Shown in pieces: positions 30,756 to 43,977 of a stretch of 64,000 bases of DNA. This DNA comes from Mercenaria mercenaria (taxonomy: Eukaryota > Mollusca > Bivalvia > Venerida > Veneridae): positions 88,524,501-88,588,500 of the forward strand of contig NC_069366.1 in the NCBI RefSeq assembly GCF_021730395.1. The letters are read 5' to 3'. The notes beneath the pieces were generated by a model. That model was given only the letters and a program-made list of their open reading frames with translations. It did no database searches and was not told the DNA's origin. Made by a program: the position numbers and the translations under genes. How positions within the stretch are numbered: position 1 is the first letter of the stretch; each line of letters begins with the position of its first letter.

Positions 30756-32578
30756 AACCTACAATAAATTATTAAAAACAATAATAAGATGACGCGTCTA
30801 TCGATATTTTAGATATTCTTTAAACACAAATATAGCTTAGCTATTGTGTTTTAAAAATGTTTATATAGGGATTTTATCTTTTATTCATAAAATAAAATAT
30901 TTCACACCGGAAATGACATGTCAGTGACATTAATTGACTTAACATACATTTATTTATGAAACTTCGTACGGCGATGAAACGGAGTATTTTAAAATTGATG
31001 AAACATTTCTGAGTTGTTGACTTACTATTTTTTCATACGTCGTAAAAAGAAGTATAAAAACACATGTTTATAACTTTATCACAGACATAGATCTACAGTA
31101 AAAGAATAATTGACTAATTATAGAAATAACGCGGTTAAATGGTTTAAAATATTTTAACTCGCGGCTAAAAATATAAAATCTAAATATGGTTTGCAACTCA
31201 CCATCAAAGAATAGTACTTTCTCAGTTTCTGTCGTTTTTGACAGAAAAAAAAAGTTAACAGGATTTGTCGGGAATCGATCTCGCATACCACTAACACCAG
31301 GCATAAAATTTCCTTTCAACCGTCGTGCGTACCGATTGCGTCACAGAGGCGTATGTACAAAATGCGTCATCATTTTATATAAAAGAACTATCTACATGTG
31401 TCTACTACTTGCGGTTGTGCATGAGTTATCTTTCTTGTCTCTATAACATTTATAATGTAAACAATAATAATTTTCTTTTTAAGGTACTCCGCAAATTGAA
31501 ATTAGAAATTCATGTGAAAAATCAGAATCCTCGAAACAGCTTTCAAAATGCAAGGACACAAAAAATATATGATAAAAGTTGAAAAGATATATCTGTAGGT
31601 AAACTTGCGAGCATGAAAGCTACGCTGAACCCTATCTCCACAGTGCTTTGGAAGAAAATGAGTGAAGATTTTTGGTGCAAAATTTCGGTATCGTATGTAA
31701 CCTAAATTGCTATAAAATATTTATTTTCAAATCAAAGAAATGCCAGAATAGTGCATACGAGCGTTACTTTTTCAAGAAAATGTCGTTAAACATTCTAATG
31801 CGCAAAACACGTGCACAGTTTTTCTAAAATATTTCGCCGCCATGTTTATTTCAAGGAATTAAATATATGATTGTTCTTTTACCTCAGATTTCCTTACTGA
31901 AATATATATGCCTCCTTATTCACGGTTAGAGATATCCATTTAGTATAGTTTAGCACTGCCCGATCTCCTTAATCTGTTACCGATCCTTTACATTTAAAGA
32001 ATAAACGCAATGTGTAATGATAGTTTTTCGCTTTACACACCACCTTTGGACAAGAAAGGCGTTTCACTTAAAATTTGTAAGCATCCGCTGGCAAAATATT
32101 ATTGAAAGATCGGAACTTTACTAAAATAAAGTTCAATTTCAATCATTTTCAAAAACTGGAAATATTGCACATTGTGTTGAATACATAAATAAAACAAAAA
32201 TCCCCAAAATAAACCATTTTAGAACTTTTCCGGGAACTATAAGTTTCAGCCGAACAACGCATTTCAGGATGACACAAAACTGGTTTCTCTTTGTAAACAG
32301 TGTCAAAGTTCACCTGAGGGACATTGCTGAAAAAGTAAAAGTGCTTACTTGTTTCAGTTTTACATCCTGTAGAAAACGATCAACTTTCAACTTTAAATGC
32401 ATATATGTTCTAAAATTATTCCAATATCAAAAACCGTCCGATCTTTTCCGTGAGAAATAAAACGAAGCAAATTTAACTATTTGTTTACACTTTAACCATG
32501 TGAAATTAAAGGCATGTACTATCACGAGACTCCCGTGCATTTTGAACTTCATGGTGAATAAACTGAATTTACTTTAAA
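30756..32578. other. no gene seen (apart from the tRNA-like relic)
   Basis: AT-rich. A TCATCATTTTATATAAAAG stretch near 31370 resembles a TATA box but no gene follows it. Short open frames have no family resemblance. Confidence 0.4.
31266..31350 (-). tRNA. tRNA-like relic with widely spaced promoter boxes
   Basis: On the - strand an A-box-like TGACGCAATCGG is followed about 55 bases later by a B-box-like GATCGATTCCC. The arms do not fold convincingly in full. It may be an intron-bearing tRNA pseudogene or an old SINE head. Confidence 0.25.
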
Positions 32579-32624
32579 GTGTGTGTGTGTGTGTGTGTGC
32601 GTGTGTGCGTGTGTGTGTGTGTGT
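32579..32624 (+). repeat. (GT)n microsatellite, SINE tail
   Basis: About 46 bases of GT with a few GC steps. It abuts the 3' end of the SINE on the - strand and probably grew from its tail. Confidence 0.92.
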
Positions 32625-32943
32625 TTGTTCGGGTTTAACGTCTTTTTCAACAATTTTTCAGTCATATAAACGACGGTGTCTACTTGTAGCAGTGAGCACA
32701 ATGCCCAACTTTATAGTGCTGCCTCACTGGAGTATCACGCCGTAGACACGTGACATGATACCCTACCTAGTCACATTATACTGACACCAGACTGTCCTAG
32801 CACTATCCTCTTAATGCTGAGCGCCAAGCGAGGAAGCTACTAGTACCATTTTTTACGTCTTTGGTATGACGCGGCCGGGGATCGAACCCACGACCTCCCG
32901 CTCTCGAAGCGGACGCTAGATACCACTAGGCTACCGAGGCGGT
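32625..32943 (-). mobile_element. SINE B, full-length copy
   Basis: Read on the - strand the head is a clear tRNA-Arg(TCG)-like cloverleaf: A box TAGCCTAGTGGT, anticodon loop CTTCGAG between CCGC-type and GCGG stems, B box GGTTCGATCCC. The body (CATACCAAAGACGTAAAAAA, TAGCTTCCTCGCTTGGCG, AGTGCTAGGACAGTCTGG) runs to the 3' tail GTTGAAAAAGACGTTAAACC and then CA repeats. The tail motif is close to that of SINE A. Confidence 0.85.
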
Positions 32944-34789
32944 TCATACATTAAAGAAGTGCTTATGAGATTATGCATGTGTGCGCATATTTCAAAGTCT
33001 ACTTTATATTAACGACTATAGAAAACAAGTGTGCACTCGGCAAATAGCAAGTCTATTATTTTCAGGTGTATACTGAACACTGACCCTTATGTTTGTACTC
33101 GTTATCCTTGGTTTCGTAGACAGTCTTAGTACTGGACCGCTGCTTCCGCTGTCAACACCGCAGTAATATAAAGTCAGTGTCCATTTCTATGCCGGAATTT
33201 CAATACACATTTATTATCAGTTTATATCGATGAAAGTGTGAAAAAAATATTATTGTTTAACGAAGAACAGTAACTTTTGAGATCTTTCTGATTTTAATCA
33301 TCAGGTTTTCGCCTGAAAAGTTCAACTGATTGCATTTTGTTTGTTTTGTAGTTATCTACAATTGTATACAAATTGTATTACCTCCTAACATATTTGGCTG
33401 TACATTTTTGTCTGCGATTTATTCTCACTGCGTTTTTAAAAACATGCTGCATAAATTCTCATAGTGTATAAAAAGTCGATAGATCAAAACTGGTTAGTTT
33501 ACGACGCATGAAACATCTAATAAGGAATCTCTATAGGCCTACACATCGAACTTGTCCCGGACCAGTATGCGGAAATACTGTGGCCCAATGTTTCAAGATT
33601 GTCTAAAATGTTTGCATATATCGTGATAAAGCAAATATTTCGATTGTTTTTATAATTAATAAATATAAAATCACGTATGTGTGAGAAAGTTACGTTAAGT
33701 AATTTCGGTAGTTACCGCAAGAAGTTTCGAAAATTCCATTTGCTCCAAATTTTCTTTGAGATAAGCAGCGTGTAAGTCGTAAATTCCACTGTAATAAATT
33801 AAACCTTTCTTATACTTGCACAATCCTTTAAACGAATTTTTGATCATTGCCAAATCTTGGTCGCATTAAGTCGGAGACTTTTCTTACAATTTTAGGCAGT
33901 TTGGTACACCATACATAGAAAAATCAGTGTGTGCACATTGCACTACTTTTATGTATGTTGAAAATAGCAATATGTACAAATGTATTTTCGTTTTAATACA
34001 TGAAGTGGTCAGATTTGAAAACAGATTTTGTAATAAGTTAAGTTCTATTCAGTAAGACAATTCTCCTATGCACTAATTGAAACTTTGAACTAACTTTTGC
34101 CATTCATGAATTTTTAATAAAGTATTTTGAAAGGATTTATAAATCTAACCAAAAATTTGGAAAAATACAGGTAAAATATCTGCTTTGTTTATTTCCAAAT
34201 TTTAGTATCACTTTTTATACAGCTACTTTTAGTTCAGGTCTTGCAAACTGAGCTGTTTTTGTGCTGCGGAACAGCTGCATTTGAAAGCTTTGGTTCACTA
34301 TATTTTCACACCTCAAATGAATGTCACTCTAAATTCAAGATGGCGGAAGTACCTTAAACAACTTTAATTACACTTTATTATTTCTTTTAAAATGCCGCTT
34401 AAACAAAATCAACTTGAATACAATCCCGAAATACAGATCATGTAGATCTAAAACATGTAGCACTGATCATTAAAATGTCTAGATCTACTTTCAGTTTCAT
34501 TTTTGCATTAAAGTTAATTTAAACTCGGCTCTAAACATTTAATTTTCTTATAAAAACAACTCTTGGTTATCAGTTTCATGATTAGAACAAAACTCCCGCG
34601 TATTTGTTTGATGCTCGGTTGCTTAGAGATGAGCACGTTTTCCTGTTTCCTTCAAAGAAAAGTGAGGCTAAAAATTGCGAAAAAAGTGGAAATACAATAT
34701 GAGCCGGAGCGGGTGTCAAGCTGATTTTTTCTGAAAATGTCTACCAGAAGAAACACATGTCAGCCATCCGCTTTATACGGAATTGTATA
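32944..34789. other. no gene seen
   Basis: AT-rich intergenic sequence between the full SINE B and the 3' flank of the tyrosinase gene. No coding or repeat signal found. Confidence 0.45.
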
Positions 34790-35039
34790 CAAGTGTTCAA
34801 GGACTATGTACACACAGATGCAACAAACAGAAACACACGTATACGAAGAAGAAAGAGAGCAAGGCACCACCTTAGCAGGCTCAGTGAATAAATTTCGACA
34901 ATAATCGCAGTTTTATAGTAAAATATTCACAGGAGGGGAAAGAATCACAGTAATCATACGCATTACGCTAATACAAGCTTTGAGAGAAGTTACCTTTATC
35001 ATTTGGAATTACAATCACACTAAGATGATAATTTGATAT

Positions 35040-35045
35040 TTTATT
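35040..35045 (-). terminator. candidate polyadenylation signal of the tyrosinase gene
   Basis: AATAAA on the - strand about 165 bases after the stop codon. It is the nearest such hexamer noticed; other signals are possible. Confidence 0.4.
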
Positions 35046-35208
35046 GACGATATACCAATTAGCATAACAAAAAGAGGAAATGTACTTATTCTTTTCTCTT
35101 TGCTAATGTTTTCCATGTATTAAAGAAGATATGTTACCAGGAAGAGCGACCAAAAGAAAATTGTGAAAACATTGTTTCATTCTGGTTGACAGCTTCTTCG
35201 TCTGAAAG

Positions 35209-38200
35209 CTATTGTGAATTGCCAGAATCAGAACAATCGAAAAACATTCTAAGAGTTTTATTCTGCATCCCGCCACTGGCAACACCTCCTAGCATGAAAC
35301 GAGATACTGCCTCCTCATATGTGCGACCATACACGTTTAGATCGTAGTTCGATATTTTTAGAACCCCAAAACATGGTTTAAATGCAGCGGGTTCAGATTC
35401 AGGAATTAAACAATAGGCCTGACACATGGTTCCACACGAATGAACAGCAGACAAGATGACTTCGGTATACTGAACCTCCGGTGATTTTATACCAATAAAT
35501 GTTGTGGAAGAATCTACCGGTAAATGACGATCAATAAGAGCATATCCGAAGTAATCACCATCGTAATTCAGTCCACTAGATTGTATTCCAACTTTCATTG
35601 CTCCAGCCGGGTCTTTAACACACGTCTTCTTGTTCCGGAACGTTGAAACTTGGCTTCCTTGATTTCTTTTGTAAGTAACGTTTACAGGGATAAATACCCA
35701 TTTTGTGACATCTGCATGTCCGTTGATTTCAAAATTGTTTTTGAGTGTTGCAGATGTTTCGTGATAATCAGGTATTGGCAGAAGTTTCTTGGACAGAGGT
35801 ACAGGCATTGATAACTTTGTGAAGTCTTGGTCACCTAATGAAGACGCCATATTTTGGTTAACCGCTCGTCTCTTTCTGCTAGTAAACGCACTCCGCAATG
35901 CACATGTTCTCGGCTCCGATGGTGGTGCTCTAAATATTATCCCGTAGTAAATACTTAATTCCTCAGCACGGGCCCGCCTTGTACACACCATATGAGCTGA
36001 TTTCTTTCTTCCCATTGATACACATATTTGTCGTGACATGTCACATCGCAGATATGGACTTCCGCAGAACGGTTGCCACATAGAGCAGGTAGGAGAATGT
36101 TCATACCTGTACATGAACTTTGTCCAGTAATTGCTATAACCATCTTTATTTCTGTACTGCGGAAATCGATCCATTGGACGTTTTGCAGCGTGTAGACCTT
36201 TCGTTGGAGGATAATCCATTGCTGGATCTACTCCACAAAATGTCGATTGGCGGATTCGAAATAATTCGAAAATGTAATCGATGAACGCGTGATAAAGGAA
36301 AAACGCCGGATCAAATGCTGCTGTATTCATACCAGACATATGCCCTCCAACCCAGAGGTGCGGACCACCGTGATATTTTTCAAAGTCATAACCTTTCTTG
36401 GCAGTAGGATATGATATATCCCTTGTACGACATCTACTCAGAACTCTACGAACAACATCCCTAGAAATTAACCTACTACGACCACCGATATTCCTTGTTA
36501 AGGGACCACCGGGCGACATCCATCTAGCAAAGGAACCGACTCTAACATGCCCGTCTCCATTGCCAAGAAAATTCTTTGTCCAGATAATTGAATCAGCTGG
36601 ATCATACATGTTGTCGTCAAGAGTAGTGTCCCAATATGGAAGGGATAGCCATGGAATTATTCTACACATTGCTTCTTCAAACCTATAAGCAGATGTATTT
36701 ATTAATTGATAATGTCGACACTATTTTAATGTATTAACATTTTTCAATGTATTCAGAGTCAGAAGAACATACGGGCTTAAACGTAGTCGCAAGGACATTA
36801 CTAACTGTTATTCCGAGAATGCTTACTAAATGATACGTTGATATATAAGTGTAAATAATAAAAAAAAAGTAAAGAATGCAACCAATCAAACTGATAGCAC
36901 ACTACGTTCAGCATTTGTTGTCTGCAAGAAAAGTACTTTCTGCTGTTCTTTAAACCTTTTGATCCGCCACGAGACGATGTACATCCTCAAAATGAGGCAT
37001 ATGTATGTATATATGTATGTATGTATGTGTATAAATACGTACAAAAATATATAGATTCTGTGCCAGGCAAAAAGAGCTGGTCCAGTATGAGCTGTAAGTA
37101 CCACGCTTCCAGTGTGCAATTTAGCAAACACATCGTACTGTCCCGTCTAAAACATAAGACATATGTTATCATTCAAGTTCATAGAATTAATCTTTACAGA
37201 AAAACGTGCTATTTCGACACAGTGTTTTTCCAAATATAATAGGCATGCGTAACTGCTTAAATGCCAATACATGATTATATGTGTCCGATGCTTTACCTTT
37301 TAATATGTATCTCGTTGGGGTAGAAACATTTTATATCTTAGCCAGCCCTCTTAACTTAGTATGGAGAGCGTAGGTCTACGGATCATGGGGTCTTGAGTTC
37401 GATCCTAGTCGAAGCTTATAAATATTCTCCGTAACGATTAAATAAGTCATTGCGTCTGTAGTTATTCGTCCTCCACTTCTGATGCATGCATGAGGAAATG
37501 TTGGAAGAGAACAGATAGTACTGGTACAAAATCCAGAAACATCATTTAGGGTATCTCTCCGTTGTTACATAACTAGATTACTGATGAAAACACGGCTTAA
37601 AACCCTAAACAATCATATAATCACATAAACATTCTATATCCTGTATAAATGGGTTCCCAAAACGAAAAAGAAATTGTTTTAGATTGAAAGTTTACAGCTT
37701 TTATTAAATTTCATATGTTTTGTATGAAATCGATCATTTCAATACTAGAGTTATCATATATATCGCAGAATTTGAAAGGTATTTGTCATTTCATTAGTTT
37801 GATCAGTTCAGACAGAAAATACACATCCCGATTTACTATCGAGACAATACCCGCCGGTAACAATATAGTTACAAGTACAAAGTGTCAGATTACTTCACGT
37901 AGCTTGACCCATATCAATTAAACGGTGCAGATTCTAACCTCATTTTAAAGACTGTCCTAAATTTGAGATGAAATGCAAAGTAGAGGTCATTCATCTTGTA
38001 CGAAACATTTTATCCTGCAATATTTGCTCGCTGCAAAATCAGATCATTTTAATCAAAATCAGACTGCCTATAGAAAAGTAACAAAAATACATCCACGATG
38101 CAAATTAAACAAAACCTAGCTTTAATTTAGAAATCTTTGGCCACCCGAAGTAAAGAAATCTTTGGCCACCCGAAGTAAAATTGAATGTTCAACAATTAGG

Positions 38201-41200
38201 CCGCAAAACCAGATTGATTAAACCCTGGTTCCTGTTTTACATTTGAAAGTAGCTTGAAAAAATTCTTATGTTTACTAAAGGTTCAGATGTCAGCGCAGTA
38301 GACTAGACCAAAATTGTTTTCTTTTGTGTAATAGCAGAACATTAAGGTTACTAATGACTTCTTTATTGAATTAATGTATTGTAATACAGACCAGACAGAA
38401 ATTGTGATGTAGTTGTTATTACCTCAAAACCTATAAGAATCACAGGCTATTAATTAAGTTAATCCTGTTTTCATCTGTATTTGGATTTCTGCTTGTATTA
38501 TTCAAACTGTCAGTTTTCATTCGCGCATCAATAAAAATGGCGAAGCATTTATAACGTCCGTCTACTCTGTATTTTGGCTTGCAAATCCGAAAGGAGTAGG
38601 TATAAAAGAAAATGTGCATTTTAGCTTAAGAAACATCCCTCCGGTTGAAAGTACGTTAATGTAATATAAATTGCTAAAAATGGTAAGACAATTTGTTTTG
38701 ACAATTAGAGATAGCATCTAATTTTAAAATCTTTGCAGTAGTCTGTAAAGAAACACAAATATAAACAATTTATAAATTTTGAGATGTTACAGACTTTATC
38801 TTTTTTAAAAAGAAAATCAAGACATTCATATAGTCTTGTACTTCGAGTTTCGTGTGGTTTTCAAAGGTATCCAATTTTGTTGCTCGACAACAACAAAAAA
38901 AAAAGATTTTTAGATATCTGGAAATTTATGCTATATTTCTTAATAATGCTTTGAAACTTAATTACTGACAGTCTACATGTTATGGAGACACATGAGCATT
39001 AGTTGGTTTTACTACATTTTACGATAAAAAACGCTTTACTAGAGGTAAACTGCCTCTCGATTATAAATAAATCCATTTAAGGAGTATTAAACACTAAATC
39101 CTCAATAGCGGTATTGATAACGACAGCGGTACAATTCTTTTTCGCCTCGGGAAAATTTCTTTATTGCCGCGGCGGTCTAGGTTCGATTCCCGACGCGGTC
39201 ATCTTTCTTTCTTTATTTGGCATTTTTAAGTTCTTTAGAAACAATTGCAAAAACTCATAGTATGACCAAACTTTAATTTGAAAGAAAAATCATATTTAGC
39301 CAAAATCTCGAGGTCAGTGCCTTTAAAAGTTTACTTCTAAAGATAATAGGTAAGGGTAGATTTTTCGGAAGCACAGAGCACCCAAAACACGGCCTCAGAG
39401 CCACGTATTTGCAAAGTAGGCCAACAACAAAAAGAAGCCGTAAAGATCATATTACAGACGGGTTGCTTCAAAAATCTAACAAGTACATATAAATTTATGC
39501 CAAATATAGAGGGGGAGAAAGTGGTAAGGGGTAAAAAAGGGGTTGGGAGATTGGGCGGAGGATTTTGAAGGAGAAAGTAGAACAAGGATGAATATACAAA
39601 GGTAATGCTACGTTTCTTAATCACAGTTACACTACAACGTAAACCACAATAGCACAGACATTCATGTACGAAAGATAAACACATAACCTCAACCATCTAA
39701 CATAGAAAAACGGACAAGTAAGATACAAGAACACAGTAGGGCACCGCTTTAGAGTCACAAGCACACAAACACACCCCTATAAGCATTTGCATAAATCCTC
39801 AAAAACTTAAAAGGAAAAAGGTGGTGTTTCGCTATTCCGTTACTTATATATATGATTCTCATCGGGTCTCTCGAATATCAGGCTTGGCAATAGATCATGC
39901 GACAGGGCCGAATGATAGCCCGAGTCACAGGATGGGTAATGGGTAATAGACCGAACGACAGAATGACAGAATGGGTGATAGGCCGAGTGATAGTCCAAGT
40001 GACAGGAAGGGTGATGGGCTGATTGATAGGCTGATTGATAGGCCAAGTGAAGAAAGGGTGATGGGTCAAGTGATAGGCCAAGTGACAGGAAGGGTTATAG
40101 ACCAAGTGACAGGAAGGGTTATAAGCCGAGTAATAGACCAAGTAACAGGAAGGGTGATAAGCCGAAGACCAAGTAACAGGAAGGGTGATAAGCCGAGTGA
40201 TAAACCAAGTAACAGGAAGGATGATAAGCCGAGTGATAAATCAAGTAACAGGAAGGTTGATAAGCCGAGTGATAAACCAAGTAACAGGAAGGATGATAAG
40301 CCGAGTAATAGACCAAGTAACAGGAAGGGTGATAAGCCGAGTGATAAACCAAGAAACAGGACGGGTGATAAGCCGAGTGACAGACCAAGTAACAGATCAG
40401 CCGAACGACAAACTGAATAATTTGCGTTTTCCACGTAAACTAAAAATGTACTCACCATATCAATCATATAGATTAAATTGTATTTATTGATACATAAATA
40501 TATTGTAAAGATTCATTCCACTTGTACTGATATCAAAAATCTACATACCTTTTTCATCGTGTTCAACGCTCTATGGAACGCAAATCGGTCTTTATCAGGG
40601 AGCGTACGATATTCCCGTCTTATTCTTAATCTCCGAGGAGAATCATTCAAGTGGACTCTACGCTTCTGTCGGCTACGACTGACAAGCTGTTTAATATAAT
40701 ATTTCTCCATTTAGTTCCAGTTTTCCTTGTATATTTGAACAAAAACTTAAAATTAAGTTCTTATGTCATGTAAGAAAGATAGAATTATTAGCGCCTACTT
40801 AAATAGTTTTGACTGTTGGCTGTTAGCCATTTAATAAGGTGATAACACTTTGTTTCATTTCACGACTCATATCAATTCCCTGTCCATAGTTGTATGCTAT
40901 ATAACCAACACAAGTTTGTTGAGCTAAAGTCAGAACTTGAAATAAAAAGTCTGTAAGCATTTATTTTTGACGTCATGGAATTAAACGATTATTGAATAGT
41001 TGGTCTTTCAAATAAATGTTCCGTGAATTAAAACATCTGTTTTTAAAATGAATTCGACTACCGATTGTTAATTATACAATTTGATTACCAGTCTGGCAAA
41101 TTTGTATTTGGTGTTGGGTAATTCGAAAAGGAAACATTTCAAATCATTTAATTTTTAGTGCAATTTTATTTCTTAAAAAAGTTAATAAAATATTATTTTA

Positions 41201-41946
41201 TGTCATGTAGAAAGCTAGCATTTTCGTCTTTTATAACATTTCCCTTATATTAGTAAAATTAAAAAGAATAAATTATACACAGCATCACGAAATATACTGA
41301 AAATCTTCAACAGAAGCAAATAGTATATTTCCTATATTTATGAACGAGTTTTGTTCTGATATGCAAATATACAAACCGAGCCAATAAGTGAATTGATGAA
41401 TTCTTTATCCGCCGCGGTGATGTTGAAGTTGCTCCAGTCCACGTGCTGGTCTTTCCAAACGAACTGCCGTAAACACTGGTTATAGACATCATCATGTATA
41501 TCATTTCTCTTACTTACGTCACCAGTCGTGTTACTTAGCAACTGAACACATTCTATAATCTCTACTGGCATATCCGCATCTATTATCTGACAGTTTCCTC
41601 CTGGTAGCACCGACCATGTTAAACCCAATATTAAAGTCAAAAGGCTTAACTGAAAAAAGTGAATTGCTTTTAGCTTCTGGTGTAGTGTTAACCTTCGTTA
41701 ATGAAAAAGAAAAGAAACATCTGCTAACTTGTTATTATATTTCAAATATTTACTTATACAAAATTGTGCCTGACTGAAAATAAAATGAAACTATGATACT
41801 GTAAACCGTAAAATATATATCGGTTATTCTTCTACGATCGTGCAATAAAAAGAATTTTCAAAGTTTTCAACGCTATTTAATTTATACAAAAGAAAAGTAA
41901 AATCGGTGAAATATAATTTGCCTACCATTTTTGGTACCGGCGTCAT
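35209..41946 (-). CDS. secreted tyrosinase (phenol oxidase), five coding exons
   Basis: Exons 41926-41946, 41377-41649, 40549-40686, 37043-37146 and 35209-36682 join at GT-AG sites with matching phases (0,0,0,2) to give 669 codons. Residues 1-28 form a signal peptide (MTPVPKM, then LSLLTLILGL). Residues 99-144 form a basic linker ending DRFAFHRALNTMKK. Copper A is at 145-178 (H155, H164, H173 in LHTG, AHTGPALFAWHR). Copper B is at 283-310 (HGGPH, FFLYHAFIDYIFE). A cysteine-bearing region and a C-terminal domain follow. All six copper-ligand histidines are present. Tyrosinases oxidise phenols to quinones; secreted molluscan ones act in shell periostracum hardening, pigment or adhesion. Which of these applies here cannot be told. 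The exon joins are my inference from splice sites and family knowledge. Confidence 0.9.
37343..37610 (+). mobile_element. SINE A copy in tyrosinase intron 3
   Basis: Head with TTAACTTAGTATGGAGAGCG and B box TTGAGTTCGATCCTAG, body TTATTCGTCCTCCACTTC and ACTGGTACAAAATCCAGAAA, tail GAAAACACGGCTTAAAACCC. Diverged but complete. Confidence 0.75.
38880..39330 (+). repeat. dispersed ~450-bp repeat with tRNA-like B box (copy 1)
   Basis: Matches 51975-52405 along its length: GATATCTGGAAATTTATGCT, GGCGGTC with GGTTCGATTCCC, TATGACCAAACTTTAATTTG and GAGGTCAGTGCCTTTAAAAG. Only the middle is tRNA-like. Unclassified; lies in tyrosinase intron 3. Confidence 0.65.
39900..40405 (+). repeat. 36-bp minisatellite in tyrosinase intron 3
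   Basis: From about 40130 the unit GATAAGCCGAGTGATAAACC-AAGTAACAGGAAGGGT recurs about eight times. Before that come shorter, diverged units (GTGACAGGAAGGGT, GATAGGC, GAATGACAG types). Because 36 is a multiple of three, several frames stay open on both strands; these are not genes. Confidence 0.92.
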
Positions 41947-41996
41947 CTTGCCAAGGTAATATGCAGAAGTGGCGGCGATGAAGGCTTGTCACTCCA

Positions 41997-42004
41997 TTTT
42001 TATA
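41997..42004 (-). promoter_or_regulatory. TATA box of the tyrosinase gene
   Basis: TATAAAAA on the - strand, about 51 bases before the proposed start codon, leaving room for a short 5' UTR. It supports the choice of the 7-codon first exon. Confidence 0.5.
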
Positions 42005-42097
42005 AGAGATCCTGCGTCATGGGTTTTTGATCTTAAGGCTGTTGCGCAAAAAGCCTTTCAAATTAAGCGCACTCTTTTTTCTTACCACCACGTTAGG

Positions 42098-42300
42098 CTT
42101 GTGGAACCGCGCTATTCGAGAGCGGGAAGTTCGCTCTAAGGCCACGACACATCAAAGACGTGGAAAAAGATACCAGCGCTCCCTAGTTAAGTGTTTAGCA
42201 GTGAAGGTAATGAACCCGTAATGACACTCAGCAATTTTCGTATAATTTTGTACTATTGCAATTCGGCATTCTTTGGATGTTAATGCAGCTGAAGGCGCCC
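42098..42300 (+). mobile_element. SINE B, degenerate copy upstream of the tyrosinase gene
   Basis: The relic head CGCGCTATTCGAGAGCGGGA and ACACATCAAAGACGTGGAAA match SINE B; the rest is strongly diverged. It begins about 100 bases upstream of the TATA box. Confidence 0.5.
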
Positions 42301-43977
42301 AATGCTTTCCTTAAAAGAATGGAGAATGCCGAAATCGTATAGGGAGAAACTTCTATTTGCCGATTGTCATTACAGGTCCGCTACCCTAAAGGAAAACTAG
42401 TTACTCTTCTGTCATTTCCACGTGGCGACGAAAACCATCAAGAATGAGGTGCCGAGAGTTTATCACTCTCGTTAAGTTGTAGAGTTTGTTTTTTTTCACG
42501 GTCGATCTAAATACGTTAGTGTAGATAAAAGTCACTGTATGAACCCTGCATTTTAAAATAGAACGAATAATATTTCAGGGACATTTTATATATTTCAGGA
42601 CATTTTTACATACTTTAATGTATGTTTGCATTGTTTTTGAAAAAGTAGAAAATGCATTAAATTAAGAACACATCCGATTACCTCATTTTTATATTTTAAT
42701 GCAACAAAATCATAAAAATAATCATAAATGAATTTTGTAAGAACGGAAATCTTTGAGTTAAAAGCACATGTAAATTTATATTATTTTCCGGCTTCCGTTA
42801 AAATAATAGTTAAAAATATGAGCTGAATAAAGTTTCATGCCTTCAACCGTAATCTTAAAATATTTGTCGTTGTCCAATCAATAAAACGAAAGGAACTAAC
42901 AGTCTCTGATCTATTCTTTTTTTCAATGAAAAAAGATCTATCCATAAATTGTCTTCTGAAGCTGAATTCTTGTTTTAGTATTTAAAAAAAAAAGTTTTAT
43001 CAAAACGAAATCAGGTCACTCTTTACATCGCATGTCTAAACCAAATTTCGCGTCGCAAATCATATCGATCGGCATATGTACTATCATGCTTGTTATTTTT
43101 CAATTAATTGGTATTCTTTTACCTTAAGTGACAGCATTACTTTTTAAGTACTGATAAATCCAATAGAACATCTTAGATAAATATAAAAAGGTCTAGGGCA
43201 AAGTAACATTAATATCTATCATGCCCTTTGCCGAAACAATCTATCTTTATGAAATATGTCATTGTCGATTCTCTTCGCTAATTGAACCACATTGGCATTC
43301 AAGTGATGCTGTCTTAAGTAGAGCAATTTTGACGCATTTTACTAATTATGACAAATTTACTAAGTGTTTCAAGGACAGCAGTGCAATATCCTTTATGCAA
43401 ATAGTAACGTATGTAGAATACGTATGTAGAATACAAATAGTAAAAGGGAAGATTCACAAAGAAAAATTGAAATGTCAAACTTTTTTTTAAAACGGTTAGC
43501 AGTGCATACTGAAGGAAATTAATCTAAAACAACTCTTTGTCCAGTTTCGCCAAACTAATATTTAATCTTTGCAACTTATCATTCGTCATTTAAGACAAAA
43601 AAAAACGGATCTTCTTTCTTGTCTTTCTTGAAACTTTTGTGCGATAAAAGCATACAAACTGCTAACTTTAACAGTTATTTTTTTCACCACAAATTTTTTA
43701 ATCCTCTGCATTTATTGAGGCTGCAACATCATTTCAAATATAAGTAAAATATAACTACCTTAAAAATTGGGAATACAATGTCATATTTAAATATTTATGT
43801 ATAACAAACATAATTAACCCTAAAATTTTAGAATGCATTAATAAAATTAAACAGATGGGCATGTCCTGTATAAAATATGCTATTATTTTTCTATATCAAA
43901 AGGATATAAAGTATAAAAATATCGTACAGTTAGATACATGTACATTGATTTTCTGAAATATTGTTGAAAAAAGTTTA
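42301..43977. other. no gene seen upstream of the tyrosinase gene
   Basis: AT-rich sequence. The 89-codon frame at 43221-43490 has no family resemblance. Confidence 0.4.

Noticed and set aside
31360-31385. TATA-like TTTTATATAAAAG
   Set aside because: No gene follows on either strand within a plausible distance.
39971-40467. Open frames of 149 (+) and 133 (-) codons
   Set aside because: Both are translations of the 36-bp minisatellite in a tyrosinase intron; low complexity, open on both strands.
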